DNA of 64,000 nt from Actinomadura harenae (GCF_003696215.1 NZ_RFFG01000035.1:1-64000), one strand, 5' to 3'. Positions 8,034 to 16,029 are shown, numbered from the stretch's first letter. Program-made: numbers and translations. The notes: generated by a model from the letters alone, not told the origin.

Positions 8034-8221
8034 TGAACGAAACCCAGATCGATTCTTCCGCGCTTGCGCCCGGCCAGGCCGTGGATCAGGCGTTTGAGGT
8101 CGCCCGGGCCGCCTACGAGGAGGCCATGCGTGAGCACGGTCTCTTGAGCAGCACGATCGCGCTGATCAGTGGCTATGCCGCCAGCAACATCGCGGCGCTG
8201 CGCGCGGAGGACGGCGCCTGA
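8033..8221 (+). CDS. Small helical hypothetical protein
   Basis: A 62-residue protein coupled to the preceding gene through a TGATG overlap. The sequence VDQAFEVARAAYEEAMREHG and LISGYAASNIAALRAEDGA predicts two amphipathic helices. No cysteines and no obvious leader/core boundary. Function unknown; it could be a partner subunit of the 125-residue protein. Confidence 0.65.
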   Translation: MNETQIDSSALAPGQAVDQAFEVARAAYEEAMREHGLLSSTIALISGYAASNIAALRAEDGA

Positions 8222-8272
8222 CTTCCGGGGGCGGAACTGTCATCGACTCGAGGCCGCTCCTCGCAGACCGCC

Positions 8273-8307
8273 GTGGCCCGGACGCTGACCTCGCACGTTC
8301 GGGCCAC
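8273..8307 (+). terminator. Hairpin after the two small genes
   Basis: GTGGCCCG and CGGGCCAC form a perfect 8-bp stem around a 19-base loop in the 202-base gap before the nucleotidyltransferase. No T-run follows. It may be a weak terminator or an mRNA processing or stability element separating the first two genes from the rest. Confidence 0.35.
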
Positions 8308-8423
8308 GGCCACCACCCCAACGCCGCAAAGGGAAGGAGAGAAGGTTCTGATGAAGCTCGGCAGCGAGACCGACATGCTCTTGTCGGCCTTCCCCGTGCA
8401 GGGCGGCGGTCTAGTGTTCGACC

Positions 8424-9140
8424 ATGATTCACGGAGCAAAGTCGCAGGTCCGGCAGGCGATCGTTCTTGCTGGTGGGCAGGGGACGCGGATGCGTCCCTT
8501 GACGGAGGACTCGCCCAAGGCGCTCATCCCGATCGCGGGGAAGGCGATCTTGGACTGGCAGCTGGAGTGGCTTGCCGCGTCCGGGATCGAGAGAGTGGTG
8601 ATCTCCTGCGGGTATCTCGCGGAGGTGCTGGACAAGCACGTGCGCGAGGGATCGTGGCCGTTGGAGATCGAGCTTGCGGTGGAGCCCGAGGCGCTGGGGC
8701 GCGGCGGTGGTCTTCGGTTTGCCGCGGGCCGCCTTCCGTTCGAGGGGGAACGGTGGCTGGCGTTCAACGGGGACGTGCTCACGCGGTTCTCGTTGGCGGA
8801 CTTCATCGACCGGCACCATGAGGCGGAGGCGACCGCGACGATCGCGCTCGCGCAGTACACGACCTCGTGGGGCATCGCTCACCTGGATGATGCCGACCGG
8901 ATCCGGGGGTTCGTGCAGAGTCCCGCCCTGCCGTACTGGATCAACGGCGGTGGGTACGTGTTCGAGCCGGAGATCGTGGAGCTGCTGCCGGAACGCGGTG
9001 ACCACGAGGACACCACCTTCCCCCGTCTGGCGGTTGACGGGCGCCTTGCCGGGTTCAAGATCGACGGCTACTGGCGCGGCGTCGACACCGTCAAGGACGT
9101 GAAAGAGGCCAGCGAGGAGGTCGCCCGTATGGGCTGGTGA
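8424..9140 (+). CDS. Sugar-1-phosphate nucleotidyltransferase
   Basis: A 238-residue nucleotidyltransferase of the GDP-mannose/glucose-1-phosphate type. It would join a sugar-1-phosphate to an NTP to give an NDP-sugar. The signature VLAGGQGTRMRPLTEDSPK spans 14-32 with the catalytic K32, and the metal-binding GD pair is at 116-117 (AFNGDVLT). Length matches the short single-domain members without a left-handed beta-helix. The ATG has no obvious ribosome site. A strong AAGGAGA site 70 bases upstream instead serves an ATG at 8351 in another frame. With the glycosyltransferase at 13633 it suggests that a sugar is activated and transferred. Confidence 0.85.
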   Translation: MIHGAKSQVRQAIVLAGGQGTRMRPLTEDSPKALIPIAGKAILDWQLEWLAASGIERVVISCGYLAEVLDKHVREGSWPLEIELAVEPEALGRGGGLRFAAGRLPFEGERWLAFNGDVLTRFSLADFIDRHHEAEATATIALAQYTTSWGIAHLDDADRIRGFVQSPALPYWINGGGYVFEPEIVELLPERGDHEDTTFPRLAVDGRLAGFKIDGYWRGVDTVKDVKEASEEVARMGW

Positions 9141-9229
9141 TCTGCTCGCTGGCGTGAGCTGCCCGGCCCTGGCGAACACACAGGACGGGACGGCGAACCC
9201 GCGTAGCGCAGACGAAAGGGAAAATCGCC

Positions 9230-9364
9230 ATGGGTAACGGCATCGTCGAGGACAACAAGATGGCCAAGTGGCTGGCCCGGTTGGTCGGCGCGAAGCAGAC
9301 GCGCCCCGCCCCCACCTCGGCCCCGGTGACCGCCCCGCAGGCCCGCACGAGCTCGGCCTCGTAG
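9230..9364 (+). CDS. 44-residue peptide, possible modified-peptide precursor
   Basis: A short gene with ATG at 9230 preceded by GAAAGGGAAAA. The peptide has a charged start (MGNGIVEDNK), an amphipathic segment (MAKWLARLVGAKQ) and a tail rich in Pro, Ala, Thr and Ser (TRPAPTSAPVTAPQARTSSAS). There are no cysteines. The helix-plus-tail layout resembles small leader/core peptides, and a Pro/Ser/Thr tail is a typical target for O-glycosylation. It lies between a sugar nucleotidyltransferase and a hairpin, with modifying-type enzymes after that. Precursor status is inference; it might also be a small structural or toxin-like peptide. Confidence 0.6.
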   Translation: MGNGIVEDNKMAKWLARLVGAKQTRPAPTSAPVTAPQARTSSAS

Positions 9365-9424
9365 CCGCCGCGGACCCACGAAGGCCGCGCTGTTCCTGAA
9401 ACGGACGGCTGCGGCACCCATGCG

Positions 9425-9463
9425 GTTCAGGCCGCCCCTCACTCCCACGGGGGCGGCCTGAAC
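9425..9463 (+). terminator. Strong hairpin after the short peptide gene
   Basis: A perfect 14-bp stem, GTTCAGGCCGCCCC with GGGGCGGCCTGAAC, around an 11-base loop, located 60 bases after the peptide stop. There is no T-run, as often seen in high-GC actinobacteria. It could terminate most transcripts so that the peptide is made in excess of the downstream enzymes. Confidence 0.7.
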
Positions 9464-9516
9464 TCCCCACTTCGTCTCGCCCTGCTTTCTGGGGCTTGGT
9501 CTGCCTGGAGTTGCTG

Positions 9517-10503
9517 GTGGAACTGCGCTGGCGCGGTGTCGTGACCGCCGATTACGAGATGGAACTCGACCATGGCGCACTGGTCGAGCGGGATCTGTAC
9601 GGCCGGGGTTTGCGGGCTGCACCGTGTGTGCTGCTGGACGACCCCCGACCGTTGGGACGGACCCGGCGGCCCGGTGTTGTCGACATCGACGTCGAGGTCT
9701 ATGAGACCTTCTGCGAACGCGTCCGCGAGCGCCTGCTCACCCTTCAGGGCGCGATGCACGCCGCGACGGTGTTCCGGGACGCCTGTGCCCAGGTCTGTTC
9801 TGTGTTGGAGCAGTTGGAACGGCGCCTGGCCGATGGGACGCCGCCTGTTGAGCTGGCGCAGTTGCCCGCTCTGTTGGACCGGCTGATGGCTCTGCACACC
9901 CTGAACTGGTTGCTGCCCGATCGTGAGGCGGTCGAGCACCTGACCGTGCTGTTCGGGGACGAGCAGGCGGCACGCCGATGCGCGCTCGCACAGATGGTCC
10001 CCATCGTGCCCGCGCATCTGCTCGACCTGCACCAGCGTCTCATCACCACCGCTGACACCGGGAACTTCACCGGCTTCGCCCGCGCGGTGGGGCATCTGCA
10101 GGCACCGGGCCTTGCTCCGGCAGCGTGGGAGGACCCGGCCGCAGTGGCCGTCAGCGTCGACACGTTGCGCAAACGAGTGGGCGGGAGCGAGGGCCTTGCC
10201 GAGCAGGACGACCGCATTCGCCGGGGTCGTGATCGGGCGGTACAGCAGCGGGTGGACTTGTATGCGGCGGCGTTGCTGGCCTCGTCCGGTGACGCGTCGG
10301 CGTGGGATCGGACGCAGGCGATCGGCGTGCTGTTTCCCCTGGCTGCCGACGAGGAGGAAGAGCGGCGGCGGCTTCAGGGGTGGGTGCTGCGGGTGCTGCG
10401 CGAAACGGCTGCCCGCCATCACGTGGATGCCCAGACGCTGACTCTGGACGATTTCGCGGCCCTGGCTTCTGGCCGGGGCGCTGAGCGGGGGCGAGGGTGC
10501 TGA
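9517..10503 (+). CDS. Protein resembling the helical region of PEP-utilising enzymes
   Basis: A 328-residue helical protein. Two segments recall the region that lies between the ATP-grasp and phospho-histidine domains in PEP-synthase and rifampicin-phosphotransferase relatives. One is FARAVGHLQAPGLAPAAWEDP, compared with the GHRGPxExELAxPRWxEDP box; the other is a C-terminal VLRETAARHHVDAQTLTLDDF, compared with the LGxxLVxxGLLxxPxDVFFLTLDEL box. No ATP-grasp or catalytic histidine domain is present; those are in the next gene, which overlaps by seven bases. I infer a split, two-subunit enzyme. The GTG at 9517 is chosen because of TGGAG six bases upstream; a TTG at 9496 and an ATG at 9559 are alternatives. 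Confidence 0.6.
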   Translation: MELRWRGVVTADYEMELDHGALVERDLYGRGLRAAPCVLLDDPRPLGRTRRPGVVDIDVEVYETFCERVRERLLTLQGAMHAATVFRDACAQVCSVLEQLERRLADGTPPVELAQLPALLDRLMALHTLNWLLPDREAVEHLTVLFGDEQAARRCALAQMVPIVPAHLLDLHQRLITTADTGNFTGFARAVGHLQAPGLAPAAWEDPAAVAVSVDTLRKRVGGSEGLAEQDDRIRRGRDRAVQQRVDLYAAALLASSGDASAWDRTQAIGVLFPLAADEEEERRRLQGWVLRVLRETAARHHVDAQTLTLDDFAALASGRGAERGRGC

Positions 10504-12233
10504 CCTTGGTGGAGGCCGCCGGCCGCTGTGAGGCAGGCGGGAAGGCAATGGTGCTGGGGCGTTTGGCTCGAGCAGGGCTACCGGTTCCGGACGGGTTCAT
10601 TCTGGAGCCTGAAGAGGTCGGCCTCATCGTCACCGGTAACGGGCGTGCGCTGTGTCGGAGGCTGGCTGACTGGGCCGTCCAAAACGCTCCGTTCGGGCTG
10701 GTGGTGCGGTCCTCGGCGGTCGAGGAGGACGGCCGGACGGCGAGTTTCGCTGGGCAGTTCACCTCGCTGTTCACCAGCGCCGACACCGCCCAGGTCGCCG
10801 GGGCCGTGACTGCCGTTCATGCCTCCCTGGCTGGCCAGGGGGCCCGCGCGTACGCGGAGAAGCTGGGTGTTTCGCCGCCCTCGACGATGGCGGTACTGGT
10901 CCAAGCGGCGGTACGTCCGGCGTCCTCCGGGGTGCTGTTCACCCGCTGGGATGACCAAGGCGCGCGGATCGAGGCGGTGCTTGGCCTGCCTGCCCTGCTG
11001 GTCTCTGGGGAGTGTCGTCCGGATGTTTTCCTGGCGTCGGCGGCTGAGATGGCAACCGGCGCGGTGCAGGTCGCTGACAAGTATGTGGCGCTGCTGCCAC
11101 CGACCGCCCAGGAGCGGGAGGTGCTCCCGGGCGAGTGGGTGGCCTGGCCAGGCGGGGGACAAGCCAAGGTGGTCTGTCACCTGGACCGACTGATTGGTGT
11201 TCGCCCGCCGCGCCCCCTGATCCATCAACCTGCGGTCTCGGTCGTGCAGCGAGCGGACCTGCTCAGGCTCGCCACCACTGTCGCCACCGTCCTGGACGAG
11301 GCGGCCCTGGATATCGAGTGGGCCTGCGATGGGGACGGGCGGACGTGGCTCTTGCAGGCACGCCCGGATACCCGCACCATCGTCCCCGCCCGCCCTCCTG
11401 GGGAGCTGCGACTCGGCCATGGAACAGAGATGGGCGAGGGGCGCACGCTCGTGGTGCAGGGGCAAGCGGCCTCACCAGGCCAGGTCACGGGCCCGGCCCA
11501 GGTAGTCGGCGACCTCGGCGTACGGGGCGGACCCCCGCGCGAGGCTGGGGTGCTGATCTGCGGTCCTGCTCGCCCGGAACTCGTTCCCGCGCTACTGGAA
11601 GCGGTGGGGATCGCCTGCTCCGAGGCCGGGTTGCTCTGCCACACCGCGATCGTCGCTCGCGAACTCGGCAAACCCTGCATCACCGATGCGGGCGAGGCTC
11701 TGACATCGGACTGGGACGGGCAGCAGGTCACCCTCGACGGCGACGCCGGAACGCTCACCCGACTTGGGAACAGTCCCCTGCTCGGCGACACCTCGGCAGT
11801 CTCCGTTTCTGAACGGCCGCCCGCGCCGGGTAGTCCGGTCACCCAGGCTAGGGGCGATCAGCCCACAGGCTTGCGGGTGATTGCCCGTCGCCCGCGAATG
11901 GCCATGGACGCCAAACCCCGCTTCGTGCTCACGTTGCCCCTCCCGGGTGTGGATTGGAACTACGACCCGGAAGCTCTGATCGCGGGCGGAGTCGCCGCGC
12001 TCCTGGTCCCCGCTGAACATCGCCTGATCCCCAAGCAGGACGACCGCGGGCCATGGAGAGAAGCCCTTGAGGGGGACGCCGAGCGGTCCGCGCTGGCCGG
12101 GGCCACGTGGACGCCACTGCCCAACGGTGCCTGGCTGGCCTGGCTCATCACACCACCCACCCCGCTCCCCGCCTTGTGGGCGGGCCCGTCAGGCGGGCCC
12201 TACGTCACGTTCCCCACCTTCGGCAACCCTTGA
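10497..12233 (+). CDS. PEP-synthase-like ATP-grasp and phospho-histidine protein
   Basis: A 578-residue protein. Residues 1-300 match the ATP-grasp domain of pyruvate phosphate dikinase/PEP synthase (LVVRSSAVEEDG 68-79, IEWACDGDGRTWLLQARP 273-290). Residues 320-420 form the swivelling phospho-histidine domain, with the catalytic H382 in SEAGLLCHTAIVARELGKP. There is no C-terminal PEP-binding barrel. Instead the last 150 residues are unrelated to anything I recognise. It could transfer a phosphate from ATP via histidine to an unknown acceptor, as rifampicin phosphotransferase does. GTG start overlaps the preceding gene (GTGCTGA), so the two are translated together. Confidence 0.8.
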   Translation: MLTLVEAAGRCEAGGKAMVLGRLARAGLPVPDGFILEPEEVGLIVTGNGRALCRRLADWAVQNAPFGLVVRSSAVEEDGRTASFAGQFTSLFTSADTAQVAGAVTAVHASLAGQGARAYAEKLGVSPPSTMAVLVQAAVRPASSGVLFTRWDDQGARIEAVLGLPALLVSGECRPDVFLASAAEMATGAVQVADKYVALLPPTAQEREVLPGEWVAWPGGGQAKVVCHLDRLIGVRPPRPLIHQPAVSVVQRADLLRLATTVATVLDEAALDIEWACDGDGRTWLLQARPDTRTIVPARPPGELRLGHGTEMGEGRTLVVQGQAASPGQVTGPAQVVGDLGVRGGPPREAGVLICGPARPELVPALLEAVGIACSEAGLLCHTAIVARELGKPCITDAGEALTSDWDGQQVTLDGDAGTLTRLGNSPLLGDTSAVSVSERPPAPGSPVTQARGDQPTGLRVIARRPRMAMDAKPRFVLTLPLPGVDWNYDPEALIAGGVAALLVPAEHRLIPKQDDRGPWREALEGDAERSALAGATWTPLPNGAWLAWLITPPTPLPALWAGPSGGPYVTFPTFGNP

Positions 12234-12251
12234 TCAGGAAGGCAGGCCCCG

Positions 12252-13652
12252 ATGGCTTCCCAATCGCTTCGCCCTGACGGCCTCGGCCGTGTGCGAATGC
12301 ACTGTGATCCGTACCTGACCGGGAGGTTCACGCGGTCTCCTCTGGCGCCGCTGCTGGCTGCTGTCGCCGAACTGCCCACGGTCAGCGCCGTTGAGGTCTT
12401 CCCCGACGTGACCGCCAAAAGCTACGGACTGCCCAGCGGGGTGGTGATCGAGACTCGCGGGTCGAATCCGCTGGTCCTCCCCGCTGCCGTCCCCGACATC
12501 GCCTGCGGTTTCCTGGTGATCGCCACCGGCATCCTGCCCAACCGTTGGCCGCGCCAGAAGGCCCGCCAAGCCTGGGCCCGAGTCGTGTCCGCGATCGGCG
12601 TCACCTCACCCACCCGCCGCGTTCCGGCCGTGGACATCGACCACATCCTCACCGAAGGCGAAACCGCCCTCGCCGCCCCGCGCCACTACCTTGACCCGAA
12701 CCCCAGCGAACAGCCCCGTGCGGCCGGAGACCCGAGCCTGCTCCCGCGCGAGGTCCGCCGTGCTCTGAACGATCACATCGGATCGGTCACCGGGCACTTC
12801 GTGTCCGCCTACACCGCCCACCCCAGCACGGCTGAGGAGACGGGACTTCACGACGGCGAACTCGTCCTCGTCGTGCACACCGGTGCCCCCGTCCTCCAGG
12901 CATGGGCCTACGAGGCACTCCACGCCCCCATGGCCGAACGCTGCATGGACACCGGCCTGGTCCCGCCCGACCTGGTCGCCCAGCACGCTTTCGGCCTGTC
13001 CCTGGACGATCCGCTGGCACAAGACTGGCTCAACGCCGCTACCAGTGCGGTCCTCTACGGGCACGCCAACCGCCGTCTGGTCGCCGACACCATCCTGGAC
13101 ATCCTCAACGCCCACGACCCTCTCCGCGCTGGGACGGCCAGGCTCCTGCGCCACACCGGACACGGCTGGCATCACCAAACCTTGAGAGCCGACCTCGGCC
13201 CAACCGCCGGCGACGGCGAGACCGTGGTCCGTTCTGGACGAGGCATCCAGCACCTCCCACCGGCCCGTACCGGCGAGCAGCCTCGGCTGACGTTCGTCAC
13301 CGGGGGCGCCGCCACCCATGCCTACCTTTTTCAGCCCGGCCCCCACGCCGACCGGACCTGTCATCGCATCGGGCACGGCACCCCCATGTGGACCCACCAC
13401 CCGCCGCTCGCCCACCTACGCGACCAACCCGAGACCCAGACGATCAGCGAAGTCGCCCGCACGGTCCAGCCCGCCGCAGAGCAGGCCATCACCAACACCA
13501 CCCACAACCCGGACGCGTGGCTGCGCGACTTGGCCAACCTGGAACTGGTCGCCGTCAGCCTCGAAACCACCGGCCTCGCCCGCCGTGCGGCGCTGCTGCA
13601 GCCGTGGGCCAACTACCTGGAGCCCAAGCCCCATGCCCGCACACCCCGATGA
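12252..13652 (+). CDS. Divergent RtcB-like RNA ligase homologue
   Basis: A 466-residue protein following the RtcB order of motifs. FPDVTAKSYGLPSGVV (50-65) parallels the MPDVHxGKGxxxGxV box, and LPAAVPDIACGFLV (76-89) the AAVGVDIGCGM box with metal ligands D82 and C85. GHF (181-183, H182) parallels GGGNHF, VVHTGA (207-212, H209) the HSGSR box, WHHQT gives H307/H308, and IGHGTP (373-378, H375) resembles the guanylylated-histidine box HGAGR. So all metal and nucleotide histidines have candidates although surrounding sequence is very divergent. Canonical RtcB joins 2',3'-cyclic phosphate RNA ends to 5'-OH ends using GTP; substrate here unknown. AGGAAGG precedes the ATG. Confidence 0.7.
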   Translation: MASQSLRPDGLGRVRMHCDPYLTGRFTRSPLAPLLAAVAELPTVSAVEVFPDVTAKSYGLPSGVVIETRGSNPLVLPAAVPDIACGFLVIATGILPNRWPRQKARQAWARVVSAIGVTSPTRRVPAVDIDHILTEGETALAAPRHYLDPNPSEQPRAAGDPSLLPREVRRALNDHIGSVTGHFVSAYTAHPSTAEETGLHDGELVLVVHTGAPVLQAWAYEALHAPMAERCMDTGLVPPDLVAQHAFGLSLDDPLAQDWLNAATSAVLYGHANRRLVADTILDILNAHDPLRAGTARLLRHTGHGWHHQTLRADLGPTAGDGETVVRSGRGIQHLPPARTGEQPRLTFVTGGAATHAYLFQPGPHADRTCHRIGHGTPMWTHHPPLAHLRDQPETQTISEVARTVQPAAEQAITNTTHNPDAWLRDLANLELVAVSLETTGLARRAALLQPWANYLEPKPHARTPR

Positions 13653-14409
13653 CCCCACCGACCCCGAGCTGTCGGTGATCATCCCCACCCGCAACAGCTG
13701 CTCCGACATCCGCACCACGCTCGATGTCGTCCGCGACGCGTGGCCCGACCTGGAGATCCTCGTCGTCACCGACACCCAAAGCCCCGGAGACGCGGCCCGT
13801 CACGCCAGCCACTACCGCCTCTGCACCGACGCCCGTGTTCAGGTCGTTGACGCGCTCGGCGCCAAAGCCGCCGCCGTCCAGGCAGGCTTCGACTCCGCAC
13901 GCGGGCGTGTCGTCGCCTACGTGGACGCCGACTACGGCCTGGAGGCCACAGCCGGATGCCTGCATCGCGCCGTCCAGCTCGTGGCCGACGGCGTCGCCGA
14001 CTGCGTTGCCGCCGAACGCGACCAGCACGACTGGAGCCGCATCCGCAAACTCAAGACCCGGGGCTTCATCTGGCTGACCCACCTGCTGTTCCCGCGCCTC
14101 CCGGTCCGCGACACCCAGGCTCCGCTCAAGGTCATGACCGCCGACGCCGCCCGCCACCTCCTCCAGACCGCGGCCTGGAGGAGCTGGGCCTTCGACGTCG
14201 AACTGCTTCACCGCCTCCAGCAGGCCGACTACCGGATCAGGGCCTACCCCGTCCGTTGGAACGGCCAAGGCGGCGAACTCCCCTGGGCCACAGCGTTCCT
14301 GCTCGCCTACATGGCACCCGGCATGATCACCGGCCTGGCCCGCATCCGCCTCAGCACCTTCGCCCGAACAGGGAGAAAACGGCACCGGCTGGAGACTCGT
14401 CGCAAGTAG
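13633..14409 (+). CDS. Family 2 glycosyltransferase (dolichol-phosphate-mannose-synthase-like)
   Basis: A 258-residue GT2 enzyme. Visible are the N-terminal ELSVIIPTRN (12-21), the metal-binding DAD at 98-100 (AYVDADYG), a DTQAPLKVM motif in the acceptor region, and WAFDVELLHRLQQADYRI, where the ED/FDVEL element matches dolichol-phosphate mannose synthases. The tail has one weakly hydrophobic helix (WATAFLLAYMAPGMITG). It would move a sugar from an NDP-sugar to a lipid or peptide. It overlaps the RtcB-like gene by 20 bases and ends the cassette. The nucleotidyltransferase at 8424 could supply its donor. Confidence 0.85.
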   Translation: MPAHPDDPTDPELSVIIPTRNSCSDIRTTLDVVRDAWPDLEILVVTDTQSPGDAARHASHYRLCTDARVQVVDALGAKAAAVQAGFDSARGRVVAYVDADYGLEATAGCLHRAVQLVADGVADCVAAERDQHDWSRIRKLKTRGFIWLTHLLFPRLPVRDTQAPLKVMTADAARHLLQTAAWRSWAFDVELLHRLQQADYRIRAYPVRWNGQGGELPWATAFLLAYMAPGMITGLARIRLSTFARTGRKRHRLETRRK

Positions 14410-14626
14410 CTCCAGGGCCATTCGTCAGTTAATTCCAGGGAGGCTCCGACCCCGAAGCGACGCCTATTAGCCCAGCTCGGCACCTGTGCAGGTGGCCGAG
14501 GGAGTGCACGCCATTGGTGCGGCTTGACCTTGATGACGGAGGTGTTGGTCCATGTTGGTCGGTTCGCTCGTGGAACATCCGGGACCGGTGATCGGTCGGC
14601 GGGCGAGAATCAGAGAGGAACACAGG

Positions 14627-15115
14627 ATGGGATTCAAGAAGGGGCCGCTGGGATCAGCGGGTGACTGGTTGTGGGGGCCGGATGAGATGCGCTGGAGGCG
14701 CACGTTCTCCGGCCGTCCGGATCAGACGGCATCGGCACGTGACTTCGCCGCGACCTTGTTCGCCGGGGCGGCGTGCGTGGACGTGGTGCAGTTCGTGGTG
14801 TCGGAGCTGACCGCCAACACCATCCGGCACACGCGCACGTGCGAGGACGGTGGCTGGTTCGGGCTGGAGCTGGTGTATGACGACCCGGCCTACATCGCGG
14901 TGGTCGACAACGGTGGCCGGGGCATCCCGACCGTGAAGCAGCCGGTGGATCTGCTGGCCACCAGCGGCCGGGGCCTGTATGTGGTGTCCCAGCTCGCCCA
15001 CCGGATGGGCATCGAGGGCAGCCCCAGGCTCGGACACAAGGTCTGGGCCGAGCTCGACCTCGACAAGCCCATGGGCGACCCGTTCGGCCTGGAGGTCTCG
15101 GCGGCTGCTTCGTAG
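14627..15115 (+). CDS. ATP-binding protein, RsbW/anti-sigma-like
   Basis: A 162-residue HATPase-type protein. Motifs are VVSELTANTIRHT (N box, around 67-79), VVDNGGRGIPTV (G1 box) and TSGRGLYVVSQLAHRMG (G2 box). Such short proteins act as anti-sigma-factor kinases or general regulators in actinobacteria. GAGGAACACAGG before the ATG at 14627 decides the start. Two hairpins follow the stop. No sigma factor or antagonist lies nearby, so its partner is unknown. A related protein is at 45738-46265. Confidence 0.85.
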   Translation: MGFKKGPLGSAGDWLWGPDEMRWRRTFSGRPDQTASARDFAATLFAGAACVDVVQFVVSELTANTIRHTRTCEDGGWFGLELVYDDPAYIAVVDNGGRGIPTVKQPVDLLATSGRGLYVVSQLAHRMGIEGSPRLGHKVWAELDLDKPMGDPFGLEVSAAAS

Positions 15116-15116
15116 A

Positions 15117-15149
15117 GGGGACCAGCCTGCAGATATCAGGCTGGTCCCC
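15117..15149 (+). terminator. Terminator-like hairpin
   Basis: GGGGACCAGCCTG and CAGGCTGGTCCCC make a perfect 13-bp stem with a 7-base loop directly after the stop of the ATP-binding protein gene. No T-run. Confidence 0.7.
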
Positions 15150-15176
15150 GCGCTCAGGATACGGGAGCCGGTTCGA

Positions 15177-15223
15177 AGGCCCCGCCCTTTCCGTCGATAT
15201 CGGGCGCAACGGGCGGGGCCTTC
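15177..15223 (+). terminator. Second hairpin downstream of the ATP-binding protein
   Basis: AAGGCCCCGCCC pairs with GGGCGGGGCCTT over 12 bp with a 23-base loop. It lies 28 bases after the first hairpin and may act as a back-up terminator. The remaining bases to 15456 show no gene. Confidence 0.5.
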
Positions 15224-15456
15224 GTCGTTCGCCGATGCACCTGGCGGCGGGGGGAGACGCACGCGTCCGTATGCGACCTCGGTGTTCCGTGGCCTTCCAG
15301 GTGGCTGGAGCGCTGCGGGGCTCATGTCTGGACATGGGGATCGTGTCCAAGTGGTGGCATCACGATCGAGTCAAGGACGCCGGTGAGGGGCTGGCCTGGG
15401 CTTGTGGGGGTGTGAGCAGACCTCTAGGCTCCTCGTCGTTGTCAGGCGACTACGTA

Positions 15457-16029
15457 GTGTTGCCATGGGGGTTGCTGGTGGGTTCTCGTCGGCTGGTCGT
15501 TCTCGGGTTGGTTTGCGCTGTGGGGAGCGTGTTGACGTGCGCGGCGTGTTCGGAACATCGAGACTCGGGCAGCCCCATCGCGGGGCGTCCTCCAGCGGTG
15601 TCGACGTCCATTCCCGCGGAGAAGGCTGTGACGGACGCGTACACGGCCTACTGGTCTGCCAACGTTCGAGCGGCCAAGCTGCCCCGTGAACAAGGACGTG
15701 CCGAGCTGTCGGCCTTCGCCGAGCCCGATCACGTGAACAAGACATTGGACGGTGCCTCCGACTGGCAGCGCAAGGGGTTCGAGCCTTGGGGGCACGTGAC
15801 CGTACACGTGACGTCCGTCCAGGTGAGTGGGAGCACGGCGCGGCTTGTCGAGTGTCAGGACGCCTCCACGGCAGGGATCGCGAACGCTCGGACCCACCAG
15901 TTGATCAAGGGTACGAGGGGAAGTCCTCACGTGCGCCTTGCTGCGGACATGCAACAGGACGGCGACCGCCGCTGGCGCCTCAAGCAGGTGGCCATCCAGG
16001 GGAACACGTGTACTGCATCGCGGTCCTGA
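15457..16029 (+). CDS. Secreted lipoprotein-like hypothetical protein
   Basis: About 190 residues. The N-terminus is a lipoprotein-type signal: arginines (GSRRL), a hydrophobic run (VVLGLVCAVGSVL) and then TCAAC-SEHRDS, with a cysteine suited to lipid attachment. The body (EKAVTDAYTAYWSANVRAAKLP, then WGHVTVHVTSVQVSGSTARLVE) has the outline of the small NTF2-like secreted proteins common in actinobacteria. The start is uncertain; GTG 15457, TTG 15472 or GTG 15478 all keep the signal peptide. It overlaps the next gene by 22 bases, so both are made together at the membrane. Confidence 0.65.
   Translation: MLPWGLLVGSRRLVVLGLVCAVGSVLTCAACSEHRDSGSPIAGRPPAVSTSIPAEKAVTDAYTAYWSANVRAAKLPREQGRAELSAFAEPDHVNKTLDGASDWQRKGFEPWGHVTVHVTSVQVSGSTARLVECQDASTAGIANARTHQLIKGTRGSPHVRLAADMQQDGDRRWRLKQVAIQGNTCTASRS

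Noticed and set aside
8351..8821. Frame starting MKLGSETDM with a good ribosome site
   Set aside because: It soon runs inside the nucleotidyltransferase in another frame and turns into poor sequence. Kept only as an observation, not as a gene.
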